This document shows, piece after piece, positions 45,770 through 54,607 of a stretch of DNA of 64,000 bases. The notes beneath the pieces are model-generated. The model did not search any database. It had not been told where the DNA came from and saw only the letters and a program-made list of their open reading frames with translations. The stretch's first letter is position 1; every line of letters begins with the position of its first letter. The position numbers were made by a program, and so were the translations under genes. Origin of the DNA: Seonamhaeicola aphaedonensis (GTDB taxonomy: Bacteria; Bacteroidota; Bacteroidia; Flavobacteriales; Flavobacteriaceae); contig NZ_QRDX01000001.1 of the NCBI RefSeq assembly GCF_003386195.1, forward strand, positions 186,001 to 250,000. The letters run 5' to 3'.

Positions 45770-46318
45770 TTATCCTTCGAACTCATATTGGAATGCCTTG
45801 TAATACTCATTAAATTTTTCCTGAGTGTCCATACCTTTATGATCATCATTTTTAAACATCTTCAAATACAACTCCAGCTGTGTTGGTGTTTTGTACCCTC
45901 TTAAAGGAAAAATAAGTTTACCCTTCTCATCAATAAAAACTATAGTTGGGTAAGCCTGTACCTGAAAGTATCTGGACAATTCATGAGGTGAGTTTCTTCT
46001 ATTTGTTAAGTCTGGGTTATAATTAGGGTTTGAAAAGGTTTTACCATCATAGGATACCTCTTCATTTCCTTCGGCATTAAACTTTACAGCGTAATAATGC
46101 TCATTCACATATTCTACCACATCTTTATTATGAAATGTATTTCTATCAAGCATTTTACAAGGGCCACACCAATTGGTATACACATCCATCATGATTTTTT
46201 TTGGTGTTTTTTTTTGAAGCTCCAATGCCTCATTAAAAGTCACCCAATTAATCTCCTGCGCTACTCCGATTTTATTAATAAGCACGGAGAGCATCATTAT
46301 AAACAATATCTTTTTCAT
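45770..46318 (-). CDS. Secreted thioredoxin-fold protein (WCGPCK)
   Basis: A 182-residue protein with signal peptide (about 1-20) and thioredoxin motif TNWC51GPC54KM, cis-proline AYPTIVFID, and an acidic C-terminal extension. The insertion between strands (GNEEVSYDGKTFSNPNYNPDLTNRRN) is longer than in standard thioredoxin. Likely periplasmic. In tandem with the WCGWC protein, perhaps sharing electrons from the same reductant. Confidence 0.87.
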   Translation of the reverse strand: MKKILFIMMLSVLINKIGVAQEINWVTFNEALELQKKTPKKIMMDVYTNWCGPCKMLDRNTFHNKDVVEYVNEHYYAVKFNAEGNEEVSYDGKTFSNPNYNPDLTNRRNSPHELSRYFQVQAYPTIVFIDEKGKLIFPLRGYKTPTQLELYLKMFKNDDHKGMDTQEKFNEYYKAFQYEFEG

Positions 46319-46411
46319 ATGTAATTCAAGAATAATTTTTTAATCATTTCGAAAGGTCACAACATTTTAAATCATGGACTATTAGTTTCAAAATGTATTC
46401 CGAACTTACAA

Positions 46412-46437
46412 AAAATGCTCCTAAATAGGAGCATTTT
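46412..46437. terminator. Bidirectional hairpin terminator after the POT gene
   Basis: AAAATGCTCCT - AAAT - AGGAGCATTTT stem, between two minus-strand units, 26 bases past the transporter stop. Confidence 0.8.
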
Positions 46438-46462
46438 GAATGTTTTTTAACGATTTTTTCGA

Positions 46463-48238
46463 TTAACGAACCCCGTGCATTAGTTTTTTAATTAATGGAT
46501 GTAAAGCGAATGAAACCAGACCTAACAATATAGGTACTACAGTGAATATTAGAAAAAAATGAGATAAGCCACTCTCCTCTGTTATCTTTTCAATATCTCC
46601 ACCTACATAATGAGCCATCTTGTTCCCTATAGCTATTGCCAAATAATAAACACCAAACATAAAGGCTACCATTCTAGGCGGAACCAATTTACTTAAATAA
46701 GATAATCCCATTGGGGATAAACACAATTCTCCAAGTGTATGGAACAAATATGCAAACACTAACCATATCATACTCAATTTAGCAGTTTCGGCTCCTAGAG
46801 GAACATTTCTTGCTGCAAAAGCTAACAAACCAAAACCAATAGCCATAATTATTAAGCCCAGACCATATTTAACAGATGCTGGAGGATTATATTTACTATC
46901 CCACCATTTAGTAAATAAAGGTGCAAATATTATAATAAATAATGAGTTAAGAATAGCAAACCACGTTATTTCTACCTCTTTTGCTTCTGCACTAAAATTG
47001 ATATAAAGCTTATAAATCACCAACGCCCAAATTATCAAAAAACTTATAGCTAAAATAATATTTGACAAACTAATTTTACTGAACGTTTTTCTAAACAAAC
47101 TAATAAGAACATAGGTGATTATTCCAATGGGAACAACAGTAACAATGGCATCAATAATCTTAAAAATTAAAGAAGCATTACCCTCGAGTACTCTATTAGT
47201 AAAATCTCTTGTATAAAGTGGCAGCGAACCAGCAGCTTGTTCAAAAGCTGCCCAAAAGAAAATTGTGAAAATACAGAAAATAGTAAAGGCAATCATTCTA
47301 TCTCTAACCACGCTCTCATACCTTGGGATTCTTACGGCTAAAATTATGATAAATATAATTGCTGCTAGCAATGCAAAGAATAAAGAATCTGTCATGCCTG
47401 CAATAGTAATATTAAGAACGTTAATGTTACCAATTTTACTAAGTGGGTCGTTAATAATGAATATTAAAGCAGAAATAATAAAAACACCAACCAATAAATA
47501 ATCAATAGACAAAAAAGGGTTTAAGTTCTCTTTTTTACTTTTGTCCTTATCAGAAGTATCAACTAATTCATCTATTAAATCTCTATTCTCATTCTTAGGT
47601 TTGGCTCCAATATTACCAAAAAGAGGCTGCGCATAATAAAACTGAAGCATACCTAAAAACATAAAAATTCCAGCAAGACCAAAACCGTAACTCCAACTAA
47701 TGTTTTCACCAATCCATCCACATAACATAATCCCTAAAAAAGCCCCAGCATTAACACCCATATAGAAAATATTATATGCCCCATCTTTCTTTTCATTTCT
47801 TCCTTCATACATTTTTGAAATTATAGACGTCATGTTTGGTTTAAAAAAACCATTTCCTAGAATAAGAAGGGTAATCCCAATATATAAAAAAGTTGGTGTT
47901 TCTACAGCCATGGCAGCATGACCCAAAGTCATTAATAAAGCCCCAATAACCACCGCAAGCCTGTAGCCTATTTTATTATCAGCAAGCCAACCACCAACAA
48001 TTGGTGTTAGATAAACAAACATGGCATAAGTTCCCAAAAGAGATAAAGCAGCTGGTTTATCCCATCCCCAACCGGGGTTGTCACCTGTTATAACTCCAGT
48101 TAGAAAAATCACTAAAATAGCACGCATTCCGTAATACGAAAAACGCTCCCACATTTCTGTAAAAAAGAGTACAAACAATCCAGAAGGATGTCCTAGAACA
48201 GTATTTTTAAAAAATTGATCGGTTGAGTTAGTTTCCAT
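46463..48238 (-). CDS. POT-family proton-coupled peptide transporter
   Basis: A 591-residue MFS transporter. The POT proton-coupling motif is E28-M-W-E31-R32-F-S-Y-Y-G. GGWLADNKIGYRLAVVIGA and FYMGVNAGAFLGIM follow, and E-Q-A-A-G is in helix 7. About 14 helices. It is longer than its neighbour because of a charged loop at about 215-245. Imports di- and tripeptides with protons. The neighbouring POT and DPP IV genes define a peptide-use module. Confidence 0.93.
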   Translation of the reverse strand: METNSTDQFFKNTVLGHPSGLFVLFFTEMWERFSYYGMRAILVIFLTGVITGDNPGWGWDKPAALSLLGTYAMFVYLTPIVGGWLADNKIGYRLAVVIGALLMTLGHAAMAVETPTFLYIGITLLILGNGFFKPNMTSIISKMYEGRNEKKDGAYNIFYMGVNAGAFLGIMLCGWIGENISWSYGFGLAGIFMFLGMLQFYYAQPLFGNIGAKPKNENRDLIDELVDTSDKDKSKKENLNPFLSIDYLLVGVFIISALIFIINDPLSKIGNINVLNITIAGMTDSLFFALLAAIIFIIILAVRIPRYESVVRDRMIAFTIFCIFTIFFWAAFEQAAGSLPLYTRDFTNRVLEGNASLIFKIIDAIVTVVPIGIITYVLISLFRKTFSKISLSNIILAISFLIIWALVIYKLYINFSAEAKEVEITWFAILNSLFIIIFAPLFTKWWDSKYNPPASVKYGLGLIIMAIGFGLLAFAARNVPLGAETAKLSMIWLVFAYLFHTLGELCLSPMGLSYLSKLVPPRMVAFMFGVYYLAIAIGNKMAHYVGGDIEKITEESGLSHFFLIFTVVPILLGLVSFALHPLIKKLMHGVR

Positions 48239-48285
48239 AGAGAAATTTATTTTAATTATAGACTAGAGGTACAATTTAAGTTTAT

Positions 48286-49815
48286 TTATTTTACAGCACT
48301 TTCTAGCTCTTCAGCTCCATGTGTAAGTCTTTTTAAAGGTTTGAGAATTGCAATCACTAAAAACCCAAAAATAGTACAAAAAACGGCAATTCCAGTGAAT
48401 ATGGTAAATTCACCAAACTCTGATGCAGACTCCCCAAGCAATCCAGCCACTTTATTACCCAGACCTGTAGCAGCAAAATAAGCTCCCATCATAAAAGCCA
48501 TCCACCTTTCAGGAGCTAACTTTGTAATAAATGATAACGCTACTGGTGAAGCACATAGTTCCCCTAAAGTATGAAATAAATAAGCTAAAACTAGCCATTG
48601 CATTCCAGATTTGGCTGTTACCTCTCCTGCGGCATTATATCCAACTTCTTGACTAGCAATTGACATGAAGAAAAAACCCCAACCCATTATAATTACACCG
48701 ATTGCCATCTTAAATAATGAAGAAGACTCTTTTTTTCTATTCTTCCACCAAACCCAAAAGCTAGCAACTATAGTTGCAAAAACTAAAATAAAAATGGCAT
48801 TTACAGATTGAAACCAACTTGCAGGGACATCAAATAAACCTAATGATAAATCTGTTTTTTGTTTGGCATAGACATTTAGTAATCCACCAGCCTGTTCAAA
48901 AGAACCCCAAAAAATAATTATTATTAAAAAAGATAGGTAAGTTACAAGTATTCTATCTTTTTCAACTTTATTACCATCATTATATACAACTATACCAACA
49001 CCAACGGCAAAAGCCAAACCAATAACTAACAAACCGTAAGACCAAGAACCTCCAAACCAAATTATTAGACCTAGAGTGACCGTTATAGCAAATCCAATTA
49101 TAGAATTGGTATGTTTGAAAATAGCAGTTAAAAGATTCTTACTATCGCCTTTTTCATCTTCATCTCTATCATCAATAACTAAGTTACCAACATGCTTTAA
49201 ATGCCTTTGTCCAATAATATAAATAACCTGCCCTAAAGCCATACCAATTCCTGCAAGACCAAAACCATAATGCCAACCAATATTCTCTCCTACGTATCCA
49301 ACTATTAGAGCTGCAGCTGCAGCTCCTAAATTTATTCCCATATAAAAGATATAGAAGCCAACATCCCTTTTATTTTGTTCGTTTTTAGGGTACAATCCTC
49401 CTACCATTGTTGAGATATTTGGTTTTAGCATTCCCACACCCAATACTATAAGTATCAAACCAGTGTAAAACGCCCACATTTGTTCTATTGCTAAAACACT
49501 ATGACCAGCCACTAATAAGAGTCCTCCTACAAAAACAGATTTTCGTTGGCCTAAAATTTTATCTGCTATTATTCCTCCTGGTATGGACATAACATAAACA
49601 AACATGGTATACCATCCGTAAAGAGCTATAGCATTATCATTTGTCCAACCTAAACCTGGATTATTGGTAGCTGTTTCGGCAACTAAATAAAGCACTAATA
49701 TTGCACGCATTCCATAATATGAAAAACGCTCCCACATTTCTGTTAAGAACAGTATATAAAGCCCAATTGGGTGACCAAATAACTCTTTTTGCTTTAATGT
49801 TACAGGATTTGCCAT
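48286..49815 (-). CDS. POT-family proton-coupled peptide transporter (paralogue)
   Basis: A 509-residue MFS transporter with E26-M-W-E29-R30-F-S-Y-Y-G, GGIIADKILGQRKSVFVGG, FYMGINLGAAAAALI and F-E-Q-A-G-G. About 14 helices. Paralogous to the gene downstream; two different POT proteins probably differ in peptide preference. Forty-seven bases separate the two genes without an intervening terminator. Confidence 0.93.
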   Translation of the reverse strand: MANPVTLKQKELFGHPIGLYILFLTEMWERFSYYGMRAILVLYLVAETATNNPGLGWTNDNAIALYGWYTMFVYVMSIPGGIIADKILGQRKSVFVGGLLLVAGHSVLAIEQMWAFYTGLILIVLGVGMLKPNISTMVGGLYPKNEQNKRDVGFYIFYMGINLGAAAAALIVGYVGENIGWHYGFGLAGIGMALGQVIYIIGQRHLKHVGNLVIDDRDEDEKGDSKNLLTAIFKHTNSIIGFAITVTLGLIIWFGGSWSYGLLVIGLAFAVGVGIVVYNDGNKVEKDRILVTYLSFLIIIIFWGSFEQAGGLLNVYAKQKTDLSLGLFDVPASWFQSVNAIFILVFATIVASFWVWWKNRKKESSSLFKMAIGVIIMGWGFFFMSIASQEVGYNAAGEVTAKSGMQWLVLAYLFHTLGELCASPVALSFITKLAPERWMAFMMGAYFAATGLGNKVAGLLGESASEFGEFTIFTGIAVFCTIFGFLVIAILKPLKRLTHGAEELESAVK

Positions 49816-49874
49816 AATATTTTAATGTTAGTTAGTATTCTATCCTTTTATTTCAGTTCATTCTATTTTGAATT

Positions 49875-52070
49875 TTATTCAAATTCTCTTTTATCACCTA
49901 AATTTTCGTGAATAAAATTGGTCATTTTTCTAAACAAATGTAGTCTGGTGTTACCACCATAAATACCATGATTTTTATCAGGGTATATGGCCCAATCAAA
50001 ATCTTTATTAGCTTGTATTAAAGCTTCAACCATTCTCATTGTATGTTGCACATGCACATTATCATCGCCAGAACCATGCACTAGCAAATAGTCGCCTTTT
50101 AACATTTCTGGATAATTAAAAGGAGAATTATCATCATATCCATCAGGGTTTTCTTGAGGGGTTCTCATAAAACGCTCGGTATAAATTGTGTCATAGAAGC
50201 GCCAACTTGTAACGGGTGCAACAGCAATGGCCATTTTAAATACATCATTCCCTTTTAGTAGACAATTGGTAGACATGTGCCCTCCATAACTCCACCCCCA
50301 TATTCCAATTCTATCAGCATCTACATAAGGTAATTCACCTAATTTCTTAGCCACTTCTATCTGGTCTTCGGTCTCATATTTTACCAAATTCAAATACGTA
50401 ACTTTTTTAAAATCGGCTCCTTTAAACCCAGTACCCCTACCATCTACACAAGCTATGATATAACCTTGTTGCGCTAAATGTTGATACCAATAATCATTAT
50501 AACTGTGCCAACTATTCGCAGCTGACTGTGATCCGGGGCCAGAATATTGATACATCAACAAAGGATATTGCTTAGAATCATCAAAATTAGCTGGTTTTAT
50601 CATCCACATATTCAAATCATTACCATTTACGTTAATGGTACTGAATTCCTTCTTAGAAATTTTATAATTTGAAAGTTCTTGTAATAACCTATCGTTATCC
50701 TTAATACCTTTGATGAGATTACCCGAATCAGCACTGTTTAAAGTGTACTTAGGTGGGGTGGTTGCATTTGAAAATGCATTTATAAAATAAGAGAAATCTG
50801 CACTAAATGAAGCACTGTTTGTACCTTCATTTTTGGTGAGCCTTTTTTTGTTTCTTCCATTTAACTTTACCGAATAAACATCCCTATTAATGGAACCGTT
50901 TTCAACCGATTGATAAAAAATTCGTTGGGTCTTTTCATCAAAACCGTAATATTCTGTGACTTCCCAACTGCCCATGGTTACTTGATTTATCAATTTACCT
51001 TTTTCTGAATAATGATAAATATGATTATATCCATCTGTCTCGCTAATCCAAAGAAAAGTATTGTCTTTTAAAAAATGTATGGGGTAGCCTTCTTCTATAT
51101 AAGCTTCATCTTTTTCGGTTAAAATAATTTCGGATTGTTTTGTAACTGTATTGATTAACCAAATATGCGCTTCATTTTGATGCCGATTTAAATATATAGC
51201 ACACAAATTATTTGCACTATTTGTCCATTTAAGTTTAGGTATATAAAAATCATCAAAGGTATTTTTAACTTTAATTTCATGGGATTTATTTGTTTCTAAA
51301 TCATACATATGAATTGAAACCTTTGAATTATTTTCTCCTGCCTTCGGATATTTAAACACATATTGCTGTGGGTAAAGTGCGGTTCCGTAAACATCCATAG
51401 AAAACTCAGGCACATCAGTTTCATCAAATCTTATAAAGGCTATTTTGTTACTATCAGTATTCCAATCAAAAGCTTTTACAAACGCAAACTCTTCCTCATA
51501 AACCCAGTCTGTAACACCGTTAATTATACTGTTTTTTTTACCATCTGAGGTTATTTGCGTAGTATTGCCAGATAGTAAATCTTTTATATATAAATTGTTA
51601 TCTAAGGCGAAAGCAACTTTGCTTCCATCAGGAGAAAACGTTGGTTCTTGAACCTTTTCATCATGTAACTTAACAACCTCTTCGGTATTTATATCATACA
51701 CAAAATAAATAGCTCTACTAGAGTGTCTATATATCTGCTCTACCTCTGTTGCCAATAACACTTTCTGTTCATCATTACTAAAGGTATAATCTACAAAATA
51801 TCTTAACTGTGGAATATTAGTTGAAGATACCAACGTTTGTACCTTTTCTAAAGTTTGATAATCATAAATATCAATAGACGTGGAACCTGTATTTCTATCA
51901 AAATTCAAAACCGAGTACTGCTTCCCATTTTCCATAGAATGCAATACATCCATGCTTTCGGTTCTAAAAACACCACCCCATATTTCCTCTAAACTAATTA
52001 ATTGATTTTGAGCGCTTAATAATGAAGTTAAAATAAAATAAACGCAAATAGAAAATTTAAAATATCTCAT
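49875..52070 (-). CDS. Dipeptidyl-peptidase IV (S9B prolyl peptidase)
   Basis: A 731-residue secreted peptidase with signal peptide (1-20), beta-propeller domain (about 40-480) and alpha/beta hydrolase domain. Catalytic S594 in GWSYGG, D669 in GDDNVH, H701 in KNHGIYG. DWVYEEEFAF (188-197) carries the glutamate pair that binds the peptide's free amino end. It releases Xaa-Pro dipeptides in the periplasm, which the adjacent POT transporters can take up. Confidence 0.95.
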   Translation of the reverse strand: MRYFKFSICVYFILTSLLSAQNQLISLEEIWGGVFRTESMDVLHSMENGKQYSVLNFDRNTGSTSIDIYDYQTLEKVQTLVSSTNIPQLRYFVDYTFSNDEQKVLLATEVEQIYRHSSRAIYFVYDINTEEVVKLHDEKVQEPTFSPDGSKVAFALDNNLYIKDLLSGNTTQITSDGKKNSIINGVTDWVYEEEFAFVKAFDWNTDSNKIAFIRFDETDVPEFSMDVYGTALYPQQYVFKYPKAGENNSKVSIHMYDLETNKSHEIKVKNTFDDFYIPKLKWTNSANNLCAIYLNRHQNEAHIWLINTVTKQSEIILTEKDEAYIEEGYPIHFLKDNTFLWISETDGYNHIYHYSEKGKLINQVTMGSWEVTEYYGFDEKTQRIFYQSVENGSINRDVYSVKLNGRNKKRLTKNEGTNSASFSADFSYFINAFSNATTPPKYTLNSADSGNLIKGIKDNDRLLQELSNYKISKKEFSTINVNGNDLNMWMIKPANFDDSKQYPLLMYQYSGPGSQSAANSWHSYNDYWYQHLAQQGYIIACVDGRGTGFKGADFKKVTYLNLVKYETEDQIEVAKKLGELPYVDADRIGIWGWSYGGHMSTNCLLKGNDVFKMAIAVAPVTSWRFYDTIYTERFMRTPQENPDGYDDNSPFNYPEMLKGDYLLVHGSGDDNVHVQHTMRMVEALIQANKDFDWAIYPDKNHGIYGGNTRLHLFRKMTNFIHENLGDKREFE

Positions 52071-52281
52071 TAAAATAATTTATATACTTGTACTTAATAA
52101 GACGCTTCACCTATACAATTACCTTACAATTTATAATAAAAAATAATAGATGTTTCTTAAAAAGAACTTATTTTAAAACAAAATGATGTCAATTTTACTA
52201 AAAATTATTCAAAACCTAACACTTATTAACACTTTATTACGCCATAAATATTAAGATATTCAATATTCATACCAAGAGTAG

Positions 52282-52289
52282 TATCTTTG
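52282..52289 (+). promoter_or_regulatory. Candidate -7 box (TATCTTTG) for the HMG-CoA reductase operon
   Basis: TATCTTTG matches TAnnTTTG, 19 bases before the start codon. No good TTG at -33, so strength is unclear. Confidence 0.5.
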
Positions 52290-52308
52290 CCTTTCTAAAC
52301 AATTTTAT

Positions 52309-53631
52309 ATGAGTAAGTCTATTGCTGGTTTTTCAAAGCTTTCTAAGTCAAAAAAAATTGACTGGATTGTAGATACTTATTTTTCAAATGCCGAAAGTGC
52401 TAAAAATATTATAAAGCAATATTGGAATACCAACGAAAAACTACAACAGCTTCACGATGAATTTATTGAAAACACTATAACTAACTATTATTTACCACTT
52501 GGAGTTGCTCCAAATTTTTTGATAAATGATACGCTATACACTATACCCATGGCTATTGAAGAAAGCTCTGTTGTGGCCGCAGCAAGTAAGGCTGCTAAAT
52601 TTTGGCTAGAGAGAGGTGGATTTAAAACAAAGGTGATTTCTACCACTAAAATTGGACAAGTACACTTTATCTATAAAGGTAATTTTGATAAGCTACAAAC
52701 TTTTTTCAATACTGTAAAACCCAAACTCATTAGTACCACAAAACATATCACTTCTAATATGGAAAAACGTGGTGGTGGTATTATTGATATTGAATTGCGA
52801 AGTAAAACCGAGGCTATAAAAGGTTATTATCAACTTCATACCTCTTTTGAAACGCTAGATGCTATGGGTGCCAATTTTATCAATTCTTGTTTAGAACAGT
52901 TTGCAAAAACGTTTAGAGAAGAAGCTTTAAATTTCGATTTGTTTTCTGAAGATGAAAAGCAAATTGATATTATTATGAGTATACTGTCTAATTATGTCCC
53001 TGAATGTTTAGTAAGAGCCGAAGTAAGTTGTCATATTGATGAATTATCAGACAACAAAGTGGTTTCTGGAAGGGCATTTGCTGAAAAATTTGTTCAGGCG
53101 GTGAATATAGCTGAAATAGAACCTTACCGCGCTGTAACCCACAACAAAGGTATCATGAACGGTATTGATGCGGTGGTTTTAGCGACTGGTAACGATTTTA
53201 GAGCTATTGAAGCCTGTGTTCATGCCTATGCTGCAAGAAAAGGTCAATATGGCAGCCTAACACATGCTAAAATAGATAATGATATTTTTAAGTTTTGGAT
53301 TGAAATTCCATTAGCTTTAGGCACTGTTGGCGGACTTACTAGTTTACATCCACTCGTTAAATTAGCTTTAGAGATGTTACATAAACCGTCAGCTAAAGAA
53401 CTCATGCAAATTGTTGCTGTAGCAGGTTTAGCACAAAATTTTGCCGCCTTAAGATCGCTCACAACTACGGGCATTCAACAGGGGCATATGAAAATGCATT
53501 TGATGAATATCTTAAATCAGTTTGATGCTACTGCTATAGAAAAAGAAAAACTTGTTGAATATTTCAAAAAGAACACCGTGACGCATAGTGCCGTAGTTGA
53601 AGCCATTCAATATTTAAGAGCCAATAATTAA
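52309..53631 (+). CDS. Hydroxymethylglutaryl-CoA reductase, class II (degradative-type sequence)
   Basis: A 440-residue soluble enzyme of the class II type: VAPNFLIND (67-75), E85 in AIEESSVVAAAS, DAMGANF (183-189), K279 in THNKGIMNG, D295 in ATGNDFRAIEA and H392 in QQGHMKMH. It reduces HMG-CoA to mevalonate, or runs in reverse. Overlapping with the next gene, a GHMP kinase, points to isoprenoid synthesis by the mevalonate route, as in many Flavobacteriia, despite class II enzymes often being named degradative. Confidence 0.94.
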   Translation: MSKSIAGFSKLSKSKKIDWIVDTYFSNAESAKNIIKQYWNTNEKLQQLHDEFIENTITNYYLPLGVAPNFLINDTLYTIPMAIEESSVVAAASKAAKFWLERGGFKTKVISTTKIGQVHFIYKGNFDKLQTFFNTVKPKLISTTKHITSNMEKRGGGIIDIELRSKTEAIKGYYQLHTSFETLDAMGANFINSCLEQFAKTFREEALNFDLFSEDEKQIDIIMSILSNYVPECLVRAEVSCHIDELSDNKVVSGRAFAEKFVQAVNIAEIEPYRAVTHNKGIMNGIDAVVLATGNDFRAIEACVHAYAARKGQYGSLTHAKIDNDIFKFWIEIPLALGTVGGLTSLHPLVKLALEMLHKPSAKELMQIVAVAGLAQNFAALRSLTTTGIQQGHMKMHLMNILNQFDATAIEKEKLVEYFKKNTVTHSAVVEAIQYLRANN

Positions 53632-54539
53632 TGCAAAATTTTTACAGCAACGGCAAGCTTTTGATTACAGGTGAGTATGTGGTTCTAGATGGTGCCATCT
53701 CCTTAGCTGTACCAACAAAATTTGGACAAAGTCTTAAAATTGAAAGCATTCCAGAGTCTATTTTACACTGGAAAAGTATTGATGAAAATGGTAACATTTG
53801 GTTTGAAAATCAATTTGAATGGCATGGTGAGATACTAAAACAAGCTCAGAATGATGACATTTCTAAAAGACTACTTCAAATATTTAAAGCTGTTAAAAAA
53901 ATAAATCCAAGTTTTTTAAATGCTGGCGAAGGGTACAACATATCAACCGTTTTAGATTTTCCTAAAAATTGGGGGTTGGGAACCTCCTCAACCTTAATCA
54001 ACAATATAGCACAATGGGCAAACATTGATGCTTTTAAGCTTTTGGAAGAAACCTTTAAAGGTAGTGGTTACGATATTGCTTGCTCTCAAAATAATACACC
54101 TATTACTTATAAACTAGATTATAAAACTCCAATAATTAATCAAGTAAGTTTTAAACCTTCGTTTGAAGAACACCTTTATTTTATTCACCTTAATAAAAAA
54201 CAGAATAGTAGAGAAGGTATTGCACATTATAGAGCTCAGGATAAAGTAAATATTAATGAAACCATTAAAGAAGTTAATAATATCACTTTAAAAATGATTA
54301 CTTGTGATTCTTTTGAGGAGTTTAAAAGATTAATGAATCAACATGAAAATATCATTTCTGATTTTACTAATCAAAAAACAGTTAAAGAATTACTCTTTAA
54401 TGATTTTGATGGAAGCCTAAAAAGTCTTGGTGCTTGGGGAGGTGATTTTGTTTTGGCAGCATCTGATCAAAACCCCACCATCTATTTTAAGAGCAAAGGT
54501 TATGAAACTATTATCTCATACGCTGATATGATTTTATAA
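53631..54539 (+). CDS. GYDIA-family GHMP kinase
   Basis: A 302-residue GHMP kinase. N-terminal SNGKLLITGEYVVLDGAISLAVPT, ATP loop NWGLGTSSTL (about 117-126), and GSGYDIACS, which gives the family its name. GAWGGDFVLAAS supplies the C-terminal motif. It probably phosphorylates mevalonate or phosphomevalonate, since it overlaps HMG-CoA reductase by one base. The exact step is not certain from sequence. Confidence 0.88.
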   Translation: MQNFYSNGKLLITGEYVVLDGAISLAVPTKFGQSLKIESIPESILHWKSIDENGNIWFENQFEWHGEILKQAQNDDISKRLLQIFKAVKKINPSFLNAGEGYNISTVLDFPKNWGLGTSSTLINNIAQWANIDAFKLLEETFKGSGYDIACSQNNTPITYKLDYKTPIINQVSFKPSFEEHLYFIHLNKKQNSREGIAHYRAQDKVNINETIKEVNNITLKMITCDSFEEFKRLMNQHENIISDFTNQKTVKELLFNDFDGSLKSLGAWGGDFVLAASDQNPTIYFKSKGYETIISYADMIL

Positions 54540-54557
54540 ACATAAAATGACATATAA

Positions 54558-54592
54558 AAAGAAAGCCTCGTTAAATAACGAGGCTTTCTTTT
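54558..54592. terminator. Bidirectional terminator between convergent operons
   Basis: AAAGAAAGCCTCGTT - AAAT - AACGAGGCTTTCTTT, a 15-base perfect stem bordered by A and T runs. It serves both the GHMP kinase (plus) and the foldase gene (minus). Confidence 0.92.
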
Positions 54593-54607
54593 AAATCCCT
54601 TATTTTT

